Origin: Lotmaria passim
Lineage: Eukaryota; Euglenozoa; Kinetoplastea; Trypanosomatida; Trypanosomatidae
DNA length: 64,000 bases
Assembly: GCA_037349495.1 (NCBI GenBank)
Contig: CP140205.1
Span: 434,001-498,000 of the forward strand
Direction: 5' to 3'
Under the pieces are notes generated by a model, which worked only from the letters and a program-made list of their open reading frames with translations, was not told the DNA's origin and did no database searches. Within the stretch, counting starts at the first letter, position 1. Each line of letters begins with the position of its first letter. Of the stretch, positions 37,901 through 48,950 are shown in pieces. The translations under genes were made by a program, and so were the position numbers.

Positions 37901-40297
37901 TCAGAGCGGCATCTCCGTCCTCCTCATCATTGTAGTCCACACCCTATCTTCATCTTTCCACATCGACCCCGTGCTGCTTCGGCGCTCACCAGGGCTGTTA
38001 CTGCGTGGACGACGACGGCCATCACCCACCACCGCAGCTGCCGCAGGAGGCGAAGACGAAACACGTTCGCGCTGCAAGGATTCCCGTTTCGCCTCACCTG
38101 CCGACTCCAGCTGTGAGAACAATGACGGCGTCTTGTTGGCGATGCTGCTGCTGCTGCCGCTCAGTGAAAGGCTGTCGTACAGCTCGCACGCATCTTTTGA
38201 GACCCGCGCAATGACCGACGCGTCGAAGGCGGTCAGCGAGAGATCCTCCGCCCTGCGCACCCGAGAGAGCGCCACGTAGGCCTGCCCAGCTTCAAAGAAG
38301 GAAGAGTCAAGGCGAAGGCGGACCATCGGCAGCGTCAGGCCTTGCACGCGATGCACCGTCAGGGCCCAGGCAAGTTGCAGCGGCACCTGCCGTCGACTCA
38401 ACGTTAGACGCCCGTCACGGCCGTACACCTCCATCGTGACCGCGGGCACCACCGCCTCCACACCGGTGCTGAAGCGCACAAACGGCAGCGCTGGCCCATG
38501 CGTCTGCGACACAAACCGCAGTACGACACCGACATCGCCGTTGGAGAGTTGCGGCGTGTCGGGTAACGACGCCAACAGTACCACCTGCGCGCCTTCTTTC
38601 AAGGTTAGCACGGCAGGCAGCGAGACTTCGCTGTCGATGTCGGTGCCCGGCACTGCCGCGTAGTCCTCTGAAGCGTACCGCTGGAAGTTGACGGAGTCGA
38701 GCTGCTGCAGACGCTGCGCGTTGTGCCTGTCCACGTCCTTCCGCCGTGCCATCACCATCGTCGCCTCCACACCAAAACGCTCCTCTAACGTTCGGTTTAA
38801 ACACGACGTCAGCACTTCCTTCACTAGCGGGGTGCAAACCCCACAGCGCACCTCCGCACAACACTGCGCGAACGCGGCGTCCGTGGCGTGCCGATAGTCC
38901 TTGGTGAAGACGACGGAACGGAACCGGCATGCCTGCCACGCTGCACAAGTGAAAGCCGGCTGCGCCTCCTCACCCGCACCGCGTGACACAGGCGGTAACT
39001 GGAGAAAATCACCCACGACCAGCAGCTGCAACCCGCCGAAGGGTAACGCCGCCTTGTTCGCCTGCTGCGACAATGACGAAAGCGGCGCACGCAGCACACG
39101 TGCAATGCGATCAAGCAATGCGAACGTGTGCGCCGACAGCATGCTAATCTCGTCGATCACCAGCACCTCGCACAGCTGCCAGGCCCGCACAATATCGCGA
39201 CGACTCTGCACGCGCCGCAGAAGCGTCTCCGGGTCCCCTTCGCCACGGCCTATCCCCGCAAAGCTGTGAACGGTGTTGCCCCCGATCAGCCGAGCTGCGA
39301 TGCCGGTTGCTGCGGTTACCGCCACCTGGCCATTGCTGCTGCCGCTGCTGTTGTTGTTTGTACTGTAGCTGTGCAGCTCGGGTAGAACATGCTCAATCAC
39401 GTGCAGCAGCCAATGCGTCTTCCCGGTCCCTGCCGCCCCGCTGATAAAAATGTTGTGACCTGACCGGAGCAGCTGGATGGCGCGCCGTTGCTCAGGTGTG
39501 AAGTCCGGTGCAACCTGCGCCGAACCAGCAGCAACAGCAGCAGCGGGAGATTTAGACGTGTCAAACATAGACGTGAAAGCCGTTGCGGATGCTGTCGCTG
39601 AGGTGGCGTTGAAACTGGCTGGAGCTTGCTGCGCTGTGGGACTTGACGGCGGTTGCGATGCCTTCCTGTTCTGTGACGGAGCAGCCACAGCCGACTCGGC
39701 ATCAGCGTAATGATGAAGGCTGAGATTTTCGTCTTCGTGGTCGCTTCCTGTGTCCTCGCTGTCCTCGCCCTCCGCGCCACGACCCGTCAAAGGCGCACGC
39801 AGTGGATCACGCAAGTCTCCAGATCGGCGACTACCCAACCCTCCTTCACCCCCACCACGGCCCCCTGCCTCGCCGTTCGATGGCCGCCCGCGCGGGGTTG
39901 CCTTCGTCGCCACGTTGCGCTCCATGTCCCTCCACCGGGACTTGTCCTGCAGTACACCGGCCATCATGCGCAGCTCGTCCAGGTCGTCCGTGGTTTCAAT
40001 GTACACGCTGCACATCTGGCACTCGTGCGCCACGACCACCGTCAGCTTTCCCTCCGCCACGTGCGTCGAAAGCACCCGCTGCAGCCGCCGCAGCTGGAAA
40101 AACGTGCCTTCGTGTTTTTTGTGCCTTGTTGAACGCACGACAAGGCAAGGGCCGAGGCTGCTCTGGCGAGAGAGAAAACACTCGGTGCCACCCCACTGCC
40201 CAATCCGCTCTCCATCTTCGGCGAAGACGAGAATCTTGCCGACAACCGCACTCATCGTCATCTTTGGCTTCGGCACCCGAATCGCCACGGCCGCCAT
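37901..40297 (-). CDS. PIF1-family DNA helicase
   Basis: 798 residues from the ATG at 40297 (in-frame ATGs also at codons 13 and 15). The helicase core starts near residue 266: Walker A GAAGTGKT (287-294), the VTAATGIAARLIGG motif Ia, Walker B VLVIDEISML (DE at 382-383), VVGDFLQLPPV (motif III), and the signature LTVHRVQGLTL followed by AYVALSRVRR near the C-terminus. These are the PIF1/RecD-type SF1B motifs. The enzyme is a 5'-to-3' helicase used in nuclear or mitochondrial DNA maintenance. Residues 1-125 form a separate globular domain (VGKILVFAEDGERIGQWGG), then about 130 residues of Gly/Ser/Ala linker. Trypanosomatids have several PIF1 paralogues in nucleus and mitochondrion; no clear mitochondrial presequence is seen, which favours the nucleus. 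The paralogue cannot be fixed without a tree. Confidence 0.9.
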   Translation of the reverse strand: MAAVAIRVPKPKMTMSAVVGKILVFAEDGERIGQWGGTECFLSRQSSLGPCLVVRSTRHKKHEGTFFQLRRLQRVLSTHVAEGKLTVVVAHECQMCSVYIETTDDLDELRMMAGVLQDKSRWRDMERNVATKATPRGRPSNGEAGGRGGGEGGLGSRRSGDLRDPLRAPLTGRGAEGEDSEDTGSDHEDENLSLHHYADAESAVAAPSQNRKASQPPSSPTAQQAPASFNATSATASATAFTSMFDTSKSPAAAVAAGSAQVAPDFTPEQRRAIQLLRSGHNIFISGAAGTGKTHWLLHVIEHVLPELHSYSTNNNSSGSSNGQVAVTAATGIAARLIGGNTVHSFAGIGRGEGDPETLLRRVQSRRDIVRAWQLCEVLVIDEISMLSAHTFALLDRIARVLRAPLSSLSQQANKAALPFGGLQLLVVGDFLQLPPVSRGAGEEAQPAFTCAAWQACRFRSVVFTKDYRHATDAAFAQCCAEVRCGVCTPLVKEVLTSCLNRTLEERFGVEATMVMARRKDVDRHNAQRLQQLDSVNFQRYASEDYAAVPGTDIDSEVSLPAVLTLKEGAQVVLLASLPDTPQLSNGDVGVVLRFVSQTHGPALPFVRFSTGVEAVVPAVTMEVYGRDGRLTLSRRQVPLQLAWALTVHRVQGLTLPMVRLRLDSSFFEAGQAYVALSRVRRAEDLSLTAFDASVIARVSKDACELYDSLSLSGSSSSIANKTPSLFSQLESAGEAKRESLQRERVSSSPPAAAAVVGDGRRRPRSNSPGERRSSTGSMWKDEDRVWTTMMRRTEMPL

Positions 40298-41890
40298 TAT
40301 TGTCGAGTTCGAGCCGCTTGAATTCTCTCTCCTCTGTCCCTTTTTTTTTTTTGCTGTTTTGTTTCAATGTGACGGCTGCAGACTCCTCTCACGGCTGAAA
40401 GTAATAATAATAAATACCGCTGATGTTGTCAGCGACAACACGTTTTTCTTTTCCCAGAAGTGAGGGGGGGGGGGGAAAGAAAGGTGTAAAACTCTCCTTG
40501 GAATCTGTAAATCTATGAACGCCCCTCACCTTACTCTTTTATATCCAAAGGTCAGTCTATGTTAGTAAAGCAAGCAGTGTTCCCTTCCAAAGCGCAAAAT
40601 TGCGTGGTGGGATCCAGAAGGGGGGAAGCGTGCAGCAATAAGAACAGCACTTTTTGTTGTTGTTGCTGTTTTTATTAGTCTATGCGACGCCTCCATTTAT
40701 TGCAGAGACACGACCACAACGTAACATAGATGTACACAGAAGAGAGAGATGCAGGGAGTAGCAACGCGACTCGTAACCATGAGTTACTAGAGAAGTACTT
40801 GCATTTAAAAAAGAAAAAGAAAGAAAAAGCTTCATCGTCACGCCTATGAAATCCGAGGCTCATGGCTATCAAAACTGCCCTCTCATTTACAGTTCTTTTT
40901 TTTTTTTTTTTCGGGTCCACCAGTGTGTTACACACAGTACGAAAACTAGAACAGCATAAATTAGCGTGAATAAAATGCTTGTCTCAGATTACAAAAACAC
41001 TTGACCATTCTCTTTTTTTCTCTTCTTCTTTTTCTTCCAGGTGGCTTTTCCAGTTGTATCTGCCAAAGCCAAGTAGAGGGAAAAGTACTGTATTAAACAA
41101 AAAAAAAAACCGGCGTGAGACATGACGGACCAAAAAACACAACGCGTTAGTGAAAAAAAAAAAAAAGCACAAACACAAACATATACATACCGTCGAACAA
41201 TAAAACATGTGGAAAAGAAAAAGACAGTAAACAACCTGCAGTTGTGCTTTGCACAAGCGTAAAGCACTTGTTCTTACGCTCACTGTCTGTAGAGAAAAAA
41301 AAAAAAGAAGAACAGTAAAAATGCAGTTTTCTCTTTTTTTTTAAATAACATTATGTCATTCACTCACAGGCGCTTCTCGATACGCAATCCTGACTCTCAG
41401 TACTCAAGCGATCTTGTTGCGCGGTAAGAAACGAGCGCGGATGCGTCTCTGAGTGAACTCTAAAGCACCAGAAAGAAAAAAAAAAAAACAAGAGAAAAAA
41501 AAGCTGGTCAACATACATGTCTTCATTCAGCATGTGCACAAAGAGAAAGAAGAAGTAAAATAATGAAAAAAAAAAAAGAAGAACACGCGTTCGCTGCGCT
41601 GGGTCTGTTTTTCATGTTGTTCTGCTCCCTTTCTTTTTCTAAACGAGGAAACAAACAACCATACCATAATAGTAAAATAAAACTCGTCACCAGCATCGAC
41701 GCCGTTGCCAACTCTCCAACTTGAACAGACGCTAAGGACTTGGTAACCGCCAAAAAGCACAACAAGAAAAAAAAAAAAAGGAGTCGGACCTAACGGTGAA
41801 ACTAAGAGGAGGCAACTAAAAAGACGCTAAAAAAATGAGAAGTCGTGAGAAAAAACAGCACCCTCCAAAAACGTTGTAATGAAAGGCCAG
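40298..41890. other. Intergenic spacer, about 1.6 kb
   Basis: AT-rich sequence with many A-tracts between the PIF1-like gene and the left end of the flavohemoglobin array. It ends at the poly-A tract (41891-41900) where the array begins. Apart from the PIF1 leader, no gene was seen. Confidence 0.65.
40395..40396 (-). promoter_or_regulatory. Possible spliced-leader acceptor, PIF1 gene
   Basis: On the minus strand a T-rich stretch of repeated TAT ends in CTTTCAG about 98 bases upstream of the ATG. It is the best candidate in the leader, but other AGs lie between. Confidence 0.4.
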
Positions 41891-41978
41891 AAAAAAAAAA
41901 GGAGAAAGCAAGAGAACAGCAAGCAAACAATAAAAAGAGAATAAAAGCGAAAAGACTATAGTTTCAATATAACTCTTT

Positions 41979-42011
41979 AAAAAAAAGCCAAAAAGGCCGT
42001 TTTTTTTTTTT
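41979..42011. repeat. Inverted repeat: A-tract-GCC / GGC-T-tract, repeated in each unit
   Basis: Eight A then GCC, five A as loop, then GGC, CG and twelve T. It could form a hairpin in the 3' region of each array gene. In units 3 and 4 the GGC arm reads TGC, which breaks one pair. Role unknown; it may mark 3'-end processing or be fortuitous. Confidence 0.6.
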
Positions 42012-42831
42012 AGGAAGTCGAAATAGAAGAGAGGGGGAAAAAAAAAAGAGAGATGATGGTGAAAACTGAAACCCGCAAAAAGAACGAGAGAAACAAAAAA
42101 AAAAAAAAAGGATGCTAAGTTCAATAAATGAAGGAGGGGATGTAGCGATGGGAGTGGGATCTCCACCGTAAACGATTTAAAAAAAAAAACGCATAAAAAA
42201 AGGGGCTTAAGCTACTTACAGGGATGGGGACTATAAGCAAGGCGTCGTCGGACGATGGACTATTACAGTGAATGAACGCGTTGTACCTTATCAGAACCCT
42301 AATTCCTACTACTCATCTCGGAACACTGGTGCTCCCCCACTACACGCAGTCACACCTCATCTTGCTAGCTTCATTTTGCTAATAATAATAAGGAAAAAAA
42401 AAAAAGAGAGCGGCTTAAAAACAAGGCACTTGACAACACACCAAAACACCTGCCTTGTAGGACCAAGCAATATATGCTGTGGTAGAAAACGAAAACCCGT
42501 TTAACAGCAACGGGATCTCTCACTGCAGCTCAGCACAAAGACACGAATATTGAACACTTTTTTTTGGAAAGGGAAACAGCTTCAGAATAACAGCGGTAGC
42601 AAGCCACGCAGAAGGAACGAGGACCTGCCAAGAACAATTCCGCGGGTTAGGAAACAAGACCTTCCCCCCAAAAAAAACCCTGAATCTTAGTCTTCTTCAT
42701 AGTGGTAGGTTCGCAACACAAGCACTTCACGTGTTTTCAACTTCCTTATCATACAACAAAAACAACAATAAAAAAGAACCAAAAAAGACTCCCTGCCGCT
42801 ATTTCAAACAGCACCCGCTGCGCCCTCCCGC

Positions 42832-44037
42832 TCACTCCACCGGGTTGAAGGGGCCAAAGCACTCGTAGTGGATGTGGTCGTGGGCAACGTTGTGGCTGTG
42901 CAGCTGGTGCTCGACGTTCTTCATGAAGCCGTCGGGGCCGACGAAGTAATACTGCGTGGCGGGGTTGGCGCACAGCTCGGGAATCTTGGCGAGGTCGATG
43001 TGGCCCTGGAAGTCGTAGTCGACGCCCTGCTTGTCCGCCGGCGTGACCTCGGACAGCCAGTTGTAGATCTTGAGCTGCGGCAGCGCGACGGCCTGGGTCT
43101 TGCGCACCTCCTTCGCGAAGGCGCGCACGCGGCTGTTGTGCGCTGCGTGCACCCAGTAGATGGGGTTGGTGGCCTTGGCGTCGGCGAGGCTGCGCAGCAT
43201 GCTGAGCATGGGCGTGAGGCCGACGCCGCCGGAGATGAGGACGATGGGCGTGGCGGCGTCGGCGGGCATGTCCAGGAAGAAGTCACCGTAGGGCGGTGCG
43301 AGCTGCAGCTCGTCGCCGACGTTGACAGTGTCGGACATGTAGCGCGAGACCTGGCCCTGGTCGTGGCGCTTTAGTGCGACCTCGTAATAGTGCTCGTTGG
43401 GTGGCGAGACGATGGAGTACTGGCGGATCTCCTGGAAGGGCATGGAGGGGTGGCGGGCGAAGATGGCGAGGTAGCGGCCGGGCTGGTGCGCGACGATGGG
43501 TTTGCCGTCGGCTGCCACCAGCTTGAAGCGCGTGATGAGGTCGCTGACCTTCTCCTTCTCCGCCACGCGGAACGGGCGCGTCGGCCGCCAGCCGCCCGGG
43601 CGGCCCTCCACCTCCGCGTAGATCTGCTCCTCGCGCGTGATGAAGATCTGCGCCAGCTGCTCGTACGCCTTGCCCCATTCGTCCAGCACGTCCTGGCCGG
43701 GGTTCAGCTCCGCCTCGATCGTCTTCAGCAGGTTGTAGCCCACGATCTGGTACTGGTCCGGCTTGATGTTGAAGGAGGCGTGCTTCTGCGCGATCTTCTC
43801 CACCGCGGGGCCAAGCGCGCCGAGGTCGCGCAGGTGCGTCGCGTACGCCACCACCGCGTTGAACAGCGCCTTCGGCTGCGCGAGGTTGCGCTGGTGCGCC
43901 ATGTTGAAGATGTCCTTCAGCTCCGGGTTGTTGCTGAACATGCGCTTGTAGAAGGCGGCCGTCAGCTGTGGGCCCGCGGCAGCCACAGCCGGCGCCGTCG
44001 CCTCCACCACCTGCATCGTCTTCTCTGCCAGCGGCAT
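42832..44037 (-). CDS. Flavohemoglobin (nitric oxide dioxygenase), array copy 1
   Basis: 401 residues, the same length class as bacterial Hmp. It converts NO with O2 and NAD(P)H to nitrate in the cytosol. The globin domain (1-~145) keeps distal Tyr30 and Gln54, proximal His86 (KIAQKHASF), and the Tyr96/Glu136 pair that tunes the haem iron. The reductase part has the FAD motif RQYS (205-208), the NAD(P)H motif GGVGLTPML (270-278) and the C-terminal YECFGP (391-396). Similarity to enterobacterial Hmp is extensive along the whole length (for example NPELKDIFNMAHQRN). That points to bacterial origin by transfer, by inference. The start is the first ATG after the predicted acceptor at 44117-44118; upstream open codons in this copy lie before or within the leader. 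It is last of the five in transcription order. It has Ala175 and Leu222. Confidence 0.95.
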   Translation of the reverse strand: MPLAEKTMQVVEATAPAVAAAGPQLTAAFYKRMFSNNPELKDIFNMAHQRNLAQPKALFNAVVAYATHLRDLGALGPAVEKIAQKHASFNIKPDQYQIVGYNLLKTIEAELNPGQDVLDEWGKAYEQLAQIFITREEQIYAEVEGRPGGWRPTRPFRVAEKEKVSDLITRFKLVAADGKPIVAHQPGRYLAIFARHPSMPFQEIRQYSIVSPPNEHYYEVALKRHDQGQVSRYMSDTVNVGDELQLAPPYGDFFLDMPADAATPIVLISGGVGLTPMLSMLRSLADAKATNPIYWVHAAHNSRVRAFAKEVRKTQAVALPQLKIYNWLSEVTPADKQGVDYDFQGHIDLAKIPELCANPATQYYFVGPDGFMKNVEHQLHSHNVAHDHIHYECFGPFNPVE

Positions 44038-44116
44038 CGTGCGGAGAGGGGGGGGGGGTGTTTGTGTGGAAGATGTTGGCTGGGTAAAGTTAAGAGAGGC
44101 TCTCGAGAGGGCTGAC

Positions 44117-44118
44117 CT
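44117..44118 (-). promoter_or_regulatory. Predicted spliced-leader acceptor, flavohemoglobin copy 1
   Basis: Minus strand reads CCTCCTTTTTTCAG, then a 79-base leader containing a C-run before the ATG. A second AG lies five bases downstream. Confidence 0.7.
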
Positions 44119-45890
44119 GAAAAAAGGAGGCACAACGCTCTGCAGTGGGACTACAATGACAGAGAGGGGACACGGAAGGGAACGAATGAAGCGGTTGAAG
44201 TGCTAGCTTGCCTTAACAGGAAGTACTCGTAGTAATGGGAAGTCTGCGGCGTGGGTGCGCGTCCGTGCGTTGGAGTGAATGCGTGTGTGGGAAAACAGAG
44301 AGAAAAAAAAAAAGAGGGAGAGCGGTGGGGGAGGGGGCAGTAGAGGGCAGCAAGACAGCTCCATGCGTCTCTTCACAAGCTGCACTCACATAGACGCTCA
44401 TTGGGCCGCTCACACTTACACAGCACACACACACACACACAAGCGCGGTGTGCGAATGGAGGGAAAAGACAAAAGAGCGTGTGCTCTCAACGACAGCACC
44501 GTCCTTGCTGAACGCGTCATCAGCACCAGCGTCGACAGCACAGCGCGCACATGGATATATATGTACTTTCTCTTTTTTTTTTACTTGCTCATTTTCTTGT
44601 TTGTGGTAGTCTGTTGTGGTGAGACCCTTTCCTTCTCGTGGAAAAGCTCTTGCAGGAAAGCGTGAGAAACAGGGCAGGCGTCGTGCCGCGTCGGGTCACA
44701 TTGCGTGAGGGGAAAAGAAAAACGAGGAAACAGAGGGCGGCTCTGCAACAGCCGCATCCCCCTCCTCCCATCCTGCAAGCGTCGCGAGCGGAAAACACAA
44801 CAAGGAAAGAAGGAAGCTCCGGCTGCGACGGCAACACGCACGCGGAGCCCGTAAAACGACAGAAAGAGCAAGTGAATAAACCGAGAAGCGAGACCGGAGA
44901 CACACACACAGAACACAAAACACACATGCACACATGCAAAAAAAAAAAAAAAAGGAGAAAGCAAGAGAACTGCAAGCAAACAATAAAAAAATAATAAAAG
45001 TGAAAAGACTATAGTTTCAATATAACTCTTTAAAAAAAAGCCAAAAAGGCCGTTTTTTTTTTTTAGGAAGTCGAAATAGAAGAGGGGGAAAAAAAAAAAA
45101 CAGAGATGATGGTGAAAACTGAAACCCGCAAAAAGAACGAGAGAAACAAAAAAAAAAAAAAAAGGATGCTAAGTTCAATAAATGAAGGAGGGGATGTAGC
45201 GATGGGAGTGGGATCTCCACCGTAAACGATTTAAAAAAAAAAAAAACGCATAAAAAAAGGGGCTTAAGCTACTTACAGGGATGGGGACTATAAGCAAGGC
45301 GTCGTCGGACGATGGACTATTACAGTGAATGAACGCGTTGTACCTTATCAGAACCCTAATTCCTACTACTCATCTCGGAACACTGGTGCTCCCCCACTAC
45401 ACGCAGTCACACCTCATCTTGCTAGCTTCATTTTGCTAATAATAATAAGGAAAAAAAAAAAAAAGAGAGCGGCTTAAAAACAAGGCACTTGACAACACAC
45501 CAAAACACCTGCCTTGTAGGACCAAGCAATATATGCTGTGGTAGAAAACGAAAACCCGTTTAACAGCAACGGGATCTCTCACTGCAGCTCAGCACAAAGA
45601 CACGAATATTGAACACTTTTTTTTGGAAAGGGAAACAGCTTCAGAATAACAGCGGTAGCAAGCCACGCAGAAGGAACGAGGACCTGCCAAGAACAATTCC
45701 GCGGGTTAGGAAACAAGACCTTCCCCCCAAAAAAAACCCTGAATCTTAGTCTTCTTCATAGTGGTAGGTTCGCAACACAAGCACTTCACGTGTTTTCAAC
45801 TTCCTTATCATACAACAAAAACAACAATAAAAAAGAACCAAAAAAGACTCCCTGCCGCTATTTCAAACAGCACCCGCTGCGCCCTCCCGC

Positions 45891-47096
45891 TCACTCCACC
45901 GGGTTGAAGGGGCCAAAGCACTCGTAGTGGATGTGGTCGTGGGCAACGTTGTGGCTGTGCAGCTGGTGCTCGACGTTCTTCATGAAGCCGTCGGGGCCGA
46001 CGAAGTAATACTGCGTGGCGGGGTTGGCGCACAGCTCGGGAATCTTGGCGAGGTCGATGTGGCCCTGGAAGTCGTAGTCGACGCCCTGCTTGTCGGCCGG
46101 CGTGACCTCGGACAGCCAGTTGTAGATCTTGAGCTGCGGCAGCGCGACGGCCTGGGTCTTGCGCACCTCCTTCGCGAAGGCGCGCACGCGGCTGTTGTGC
46201 GCTGCGTGCACCCAGTAGATGGGGTTGGTGGCCTTGGCGTCGGCGAGGCTGCGCAGCATGCTGAGCATGGGCGTGAGGCCGACGCCGCCGGAGATGAGGA
46301 CGATGGGCGTGGCGGCGTCGGCGGGCATGTCCAGGAAGAAGTCACCGTAGGGCGGTGCGAGCTGCAGCTCGTCGCCGACGTTGACAGTGTCGGACATGTA
46401 GCGCGAGACCTGGCCCTGGTCGTGGCGCTTTAGTGCGACCTCGTAATAGTGCTCGTTGGGTGGCGAGACGATGGAGTACTGGCGGATCTCCTGGAAGGGC
46501 ATGGAGGGGTGGCGGGCGAAGATGGCGAGGTAGCGGCCGGGCTGGTGCGCGACGATGGGTTTGCCGTCGGCCGGCACCAGCTTGAAGCGCGTGATGAGGT
46601 CGCTGACCTTCTCCTTCTCCGCCACGCGGAACGGGCGCGTCGGCCGCCAGCCGCCCGGGCGGCCCTCCACCTCCGCGTAGATCTGCTCCTCGCGCGTGAT
46701 GAAGATCTGCGCCAGCTGCTCGTACGCCTTGCCCCACTCGTCCAGCACGTCCTGGCCGGGGTTCAGCTCCGCCTCGATCGTCTTCAGCAGGTTGTAGCCC
46801 ACGATCTGGTACTGGTCCGGCTTGATGTTGAAGGAGGCGTGCTTCTGCGCGATCTTCTCCACCGCGGGGCCAAGCGCGCCGAGGTCGCGCAGGTGCGTCG
46901 CGTACGCCACCACCGCGTTGAACAGCGCCTTCGGCTGCGCGAGGTTGCGCTGGTGCGCCATGTTGAAGATGTCCTTCAGCTCCGGGTTGTTGCTGAACAT
47001 GCGCTTGTAGAAGGCGGCCGTCAGCTGTGGGCCCGCGGCAGCCACAGCCGGCGCCGTCGCCTCCACCACCTGCATCGTCTTCTCTGCCAGCGGCAT
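45891..47096 (-). CDS. Flavohemoglobin, array copy 2
   Basis: 401 residues; same domains and catalytic residues as copy 1. It differs by Pro175 in place of Ala (a linker position between the globin and FAD domains), a change shared with copy 4 but not with copies 1, 3 or 5. It keeps Leu222 as in copies 1 and 3. The gene appears intact. Confidence 0.95.
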   Translation of the reverse strand: MPLAEKTMQVVEATAPAVAAAGPQLTAAFYKRMFSNNPELKDIFNMAHQRNLAQPKALFNAVVAYATHLRDLGALGPAVEKIAQKHASFNIKPDQYQIVGYNLLKTIEAELNPGQDVLDEWGKAYEQLAQIFITREEQIYAEVEGRPGGWRPTRPFRVAEKEKVSDLITRFKLVPADGKPIVAHQPGRYLAIFARHPSMPFQEIRQYSIVSPPNEHYYEVALKRHDQGQVSRYMSDTVNVGDELQLAPPYGDFFLDMPADAATPIVLISGGVGLTPMLSMLRSLADAKATNPIYWVHAAHNSRVRAFAKEVRKTQAVALPQLKIYNWLSEVTPADKQGVDYDFQGHIDLAKIPELCANPATQYYFVGPDGFMKNVEHQLHSHNVAHDHIHYECFGPFNPVE

Positions 47097-47174
47097 CGTG
47101 CGGAGAGGGGGGGGGGTGTTTGTGTGGAAGATGTTGGCTGGGTAAAGTTAAGAGAGGCTCTCGAGAGGGCTGAC

Positions 47175-47176
47175 CT
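47175..47176 (-). promoter_or_regulatory. Predicted spliced-leader acceptor, flavohemoglobin copy 2
   Basis: Same CCTTTTTTCAG context as copy 1; leader length differs only in the C-run. Confidence 0.7.
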
Positions 47177-48950
47177 GAAAAAAGGAGGCACAACGCTCTG
47201 CAGTGGGACTACAATGACAGAGAGGGGACACGGAAGGGAACGAATGAAGCGGTTGAAGTGCTAGCTTGCCTTAACAGGAAGTACTCGTAGTAATGGGAAG
47301 TCTGCGGCGTGGGTGCGCGTCCGTGCGTTGGAGTGAATGCGTGTGTGGGAAAACAGAGAGAAAAAAAAAAAAGAGGGAGAGCGGTGGGGGAGGGGGCAGT
47401 AGAGGGCAGCAAGACAGCTCCATGCGTCTCTTCACAAGCTGCACTCACATAGACGCTCATTGGGCCGCTCACACTTACACAGCACACACACACACACACA
47501 AGCGCGGTGTGCGAATGGAGGGAAAAGACAAAAGAGCGTGTGCTCTCAACGACAGCACCGTCCTTGCTGAACGCGTCATCAGCACCAGCGTCGACAGCAC
47601 AGCGCGCACATGGATATATATGTACTTTCTCTTTTTTTTTTTTTACTTGTTCATTTTCTTGTTTGTGGTAGTCTGTTGTGGTGAGACCCTTTCCTTCTCG
47701 TGGAAAAGCTCTTGCAGGAAAGCGAGAGAAACAGGGCAGGCGTCGTGCCGCGTCGGGTCACATTGCGTGAGGGGAAAAGAAAAACGAGGAAACAGAGGGC
47801 GGCTCTGCAACAGCCGCATCCCCCTCCTCCCATCCTGCAAGCGTCGCGAGCGGAAAACACAACAAGGAAAGAAGGAAGCTCCGGCTGCGACGGCAACACG
47901 CACGCGGAGCCCGTAAAACGACAGAAAGAGCAAGTGAATAAACCGAGAAGCGAGACCGGAGACACACACACAGAACACAAAACACACATGCACACATGCA
48001 AAAAAAAAAAAAAAAGGAGAAAGCAAGAGAACTGCAAGCAAACAATAAAAAAATAATAAAAGTGAAAAGACTATAGTTTCAATATAACTCTTTAAAAAAA
48101 AGCCAAAAATGCCGTTTTTTTTTTTTAGGAAGTCGAAATAGAAGAGAGGGGGAAAAAAAAAAAGAGAGATGATGGTGAAAACTGAAACCCGCAAAAAGAA
48201 CGAGAGAAACAAACAAAAAAAAAAGGATGCTAAGTTCAATAAATGAAGGAGGGGATGTAGCGATGGGAGTGGGATCTCCACCGTAAACGATTTAAAAAAA
48301 AAAAACGCATAAAAAAAGGGGCTTAAGCTACTTACAGGGATGGGGACTATAAGCAAGGCGTCGTCGGACGATGGACTATTACAGTGAATGAACGCGTTGT
48401 ACCTTATCAGAACCCTAATTCCTACTACTCATCTCGGAACACTGGTGCTCCCCCACTACACGCAGTCACACCTCATCTTGCTAGCTTCATTTTGCTAATA
48501 ATAATAAGGAAAAAAAAAAAAAAAGAGAGCGGCTTAAAAACAAGGCACTTGACAACACACCAAAACACCTGCCTTGTAGGACCAAGCAATATATGCTGTG
48601 GTAGAAAACGAAAACCCGTTTAACAGCAACGGGATCTCTCACTGCAGCTCAGCACAAAGACACGAATATTGAACACTTTTTTTTGGAAAGGGAAACAGCT
48701 TCAGAATAACAGCGGTAGCAAGCCACGCAGAAGGAACGAGGACCTGCCAAGAACAATTCCGCGGGTTAGGAAACAAGACCTTCCCCCCAAAAAAAACCCT
48801 GAATCTTAGTCTTCTTCATAGTGGTAGGTTCGCAACACAAGCACTTCACGTGTTTTCAACTTCCTTATCATACAACAAAAACAACAATAAAAAAGAACCA
48901 AAAAAGACTCCCTGCCGCTATTTCAAACAGCACCCGCTGCGCCCTCCCGC

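Larger units (their letters stand above)
41901..44954. repeat. Flavohemoglobin array, tandem unit 1
   Basis: About 3.05 kb, nearly identical to the three units to its right. In transcription order it holds an upstream segment with CA repeat, a predicted acceptor, the flavohemoglobin gene, and a ~0.93 kb 3' region. Its left edge adjoins a poly-A tract (41891-41900) and its right edge is the poly-A tract at 44938-44954. Beyond the left tract the sequence is unrelated to the array. Confidence 0.92.
44955..48015. repeat. Flavohemoglobin array, tandem unit 2
   Basis: About 3.06 kb; differs from unit 1 by scattered substitutions and homopolymer lengths. The non-coding span between genes 1 and 2 (44038-45890) holds no other gene, only the shared 5' and 3' flanks, a CA repeat near 44426-44441 and A-tracts. 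Confidence 0.92.

Noticed and set aside
41979-42011. A-tract/T-tract hairpin read as a bacterial rho-independent terminator
   Set aside because: The locus is eukaryotic nuclear DNA with polycistronic transcription; the stem is mostly A-T and no such terminators act there.
42288-42308. CCCTAA motif in each array unit, as a telomere-like repeat
   Set aside because: Only a single copy per unit; no tandem telomeric repeat anywhere in the window.
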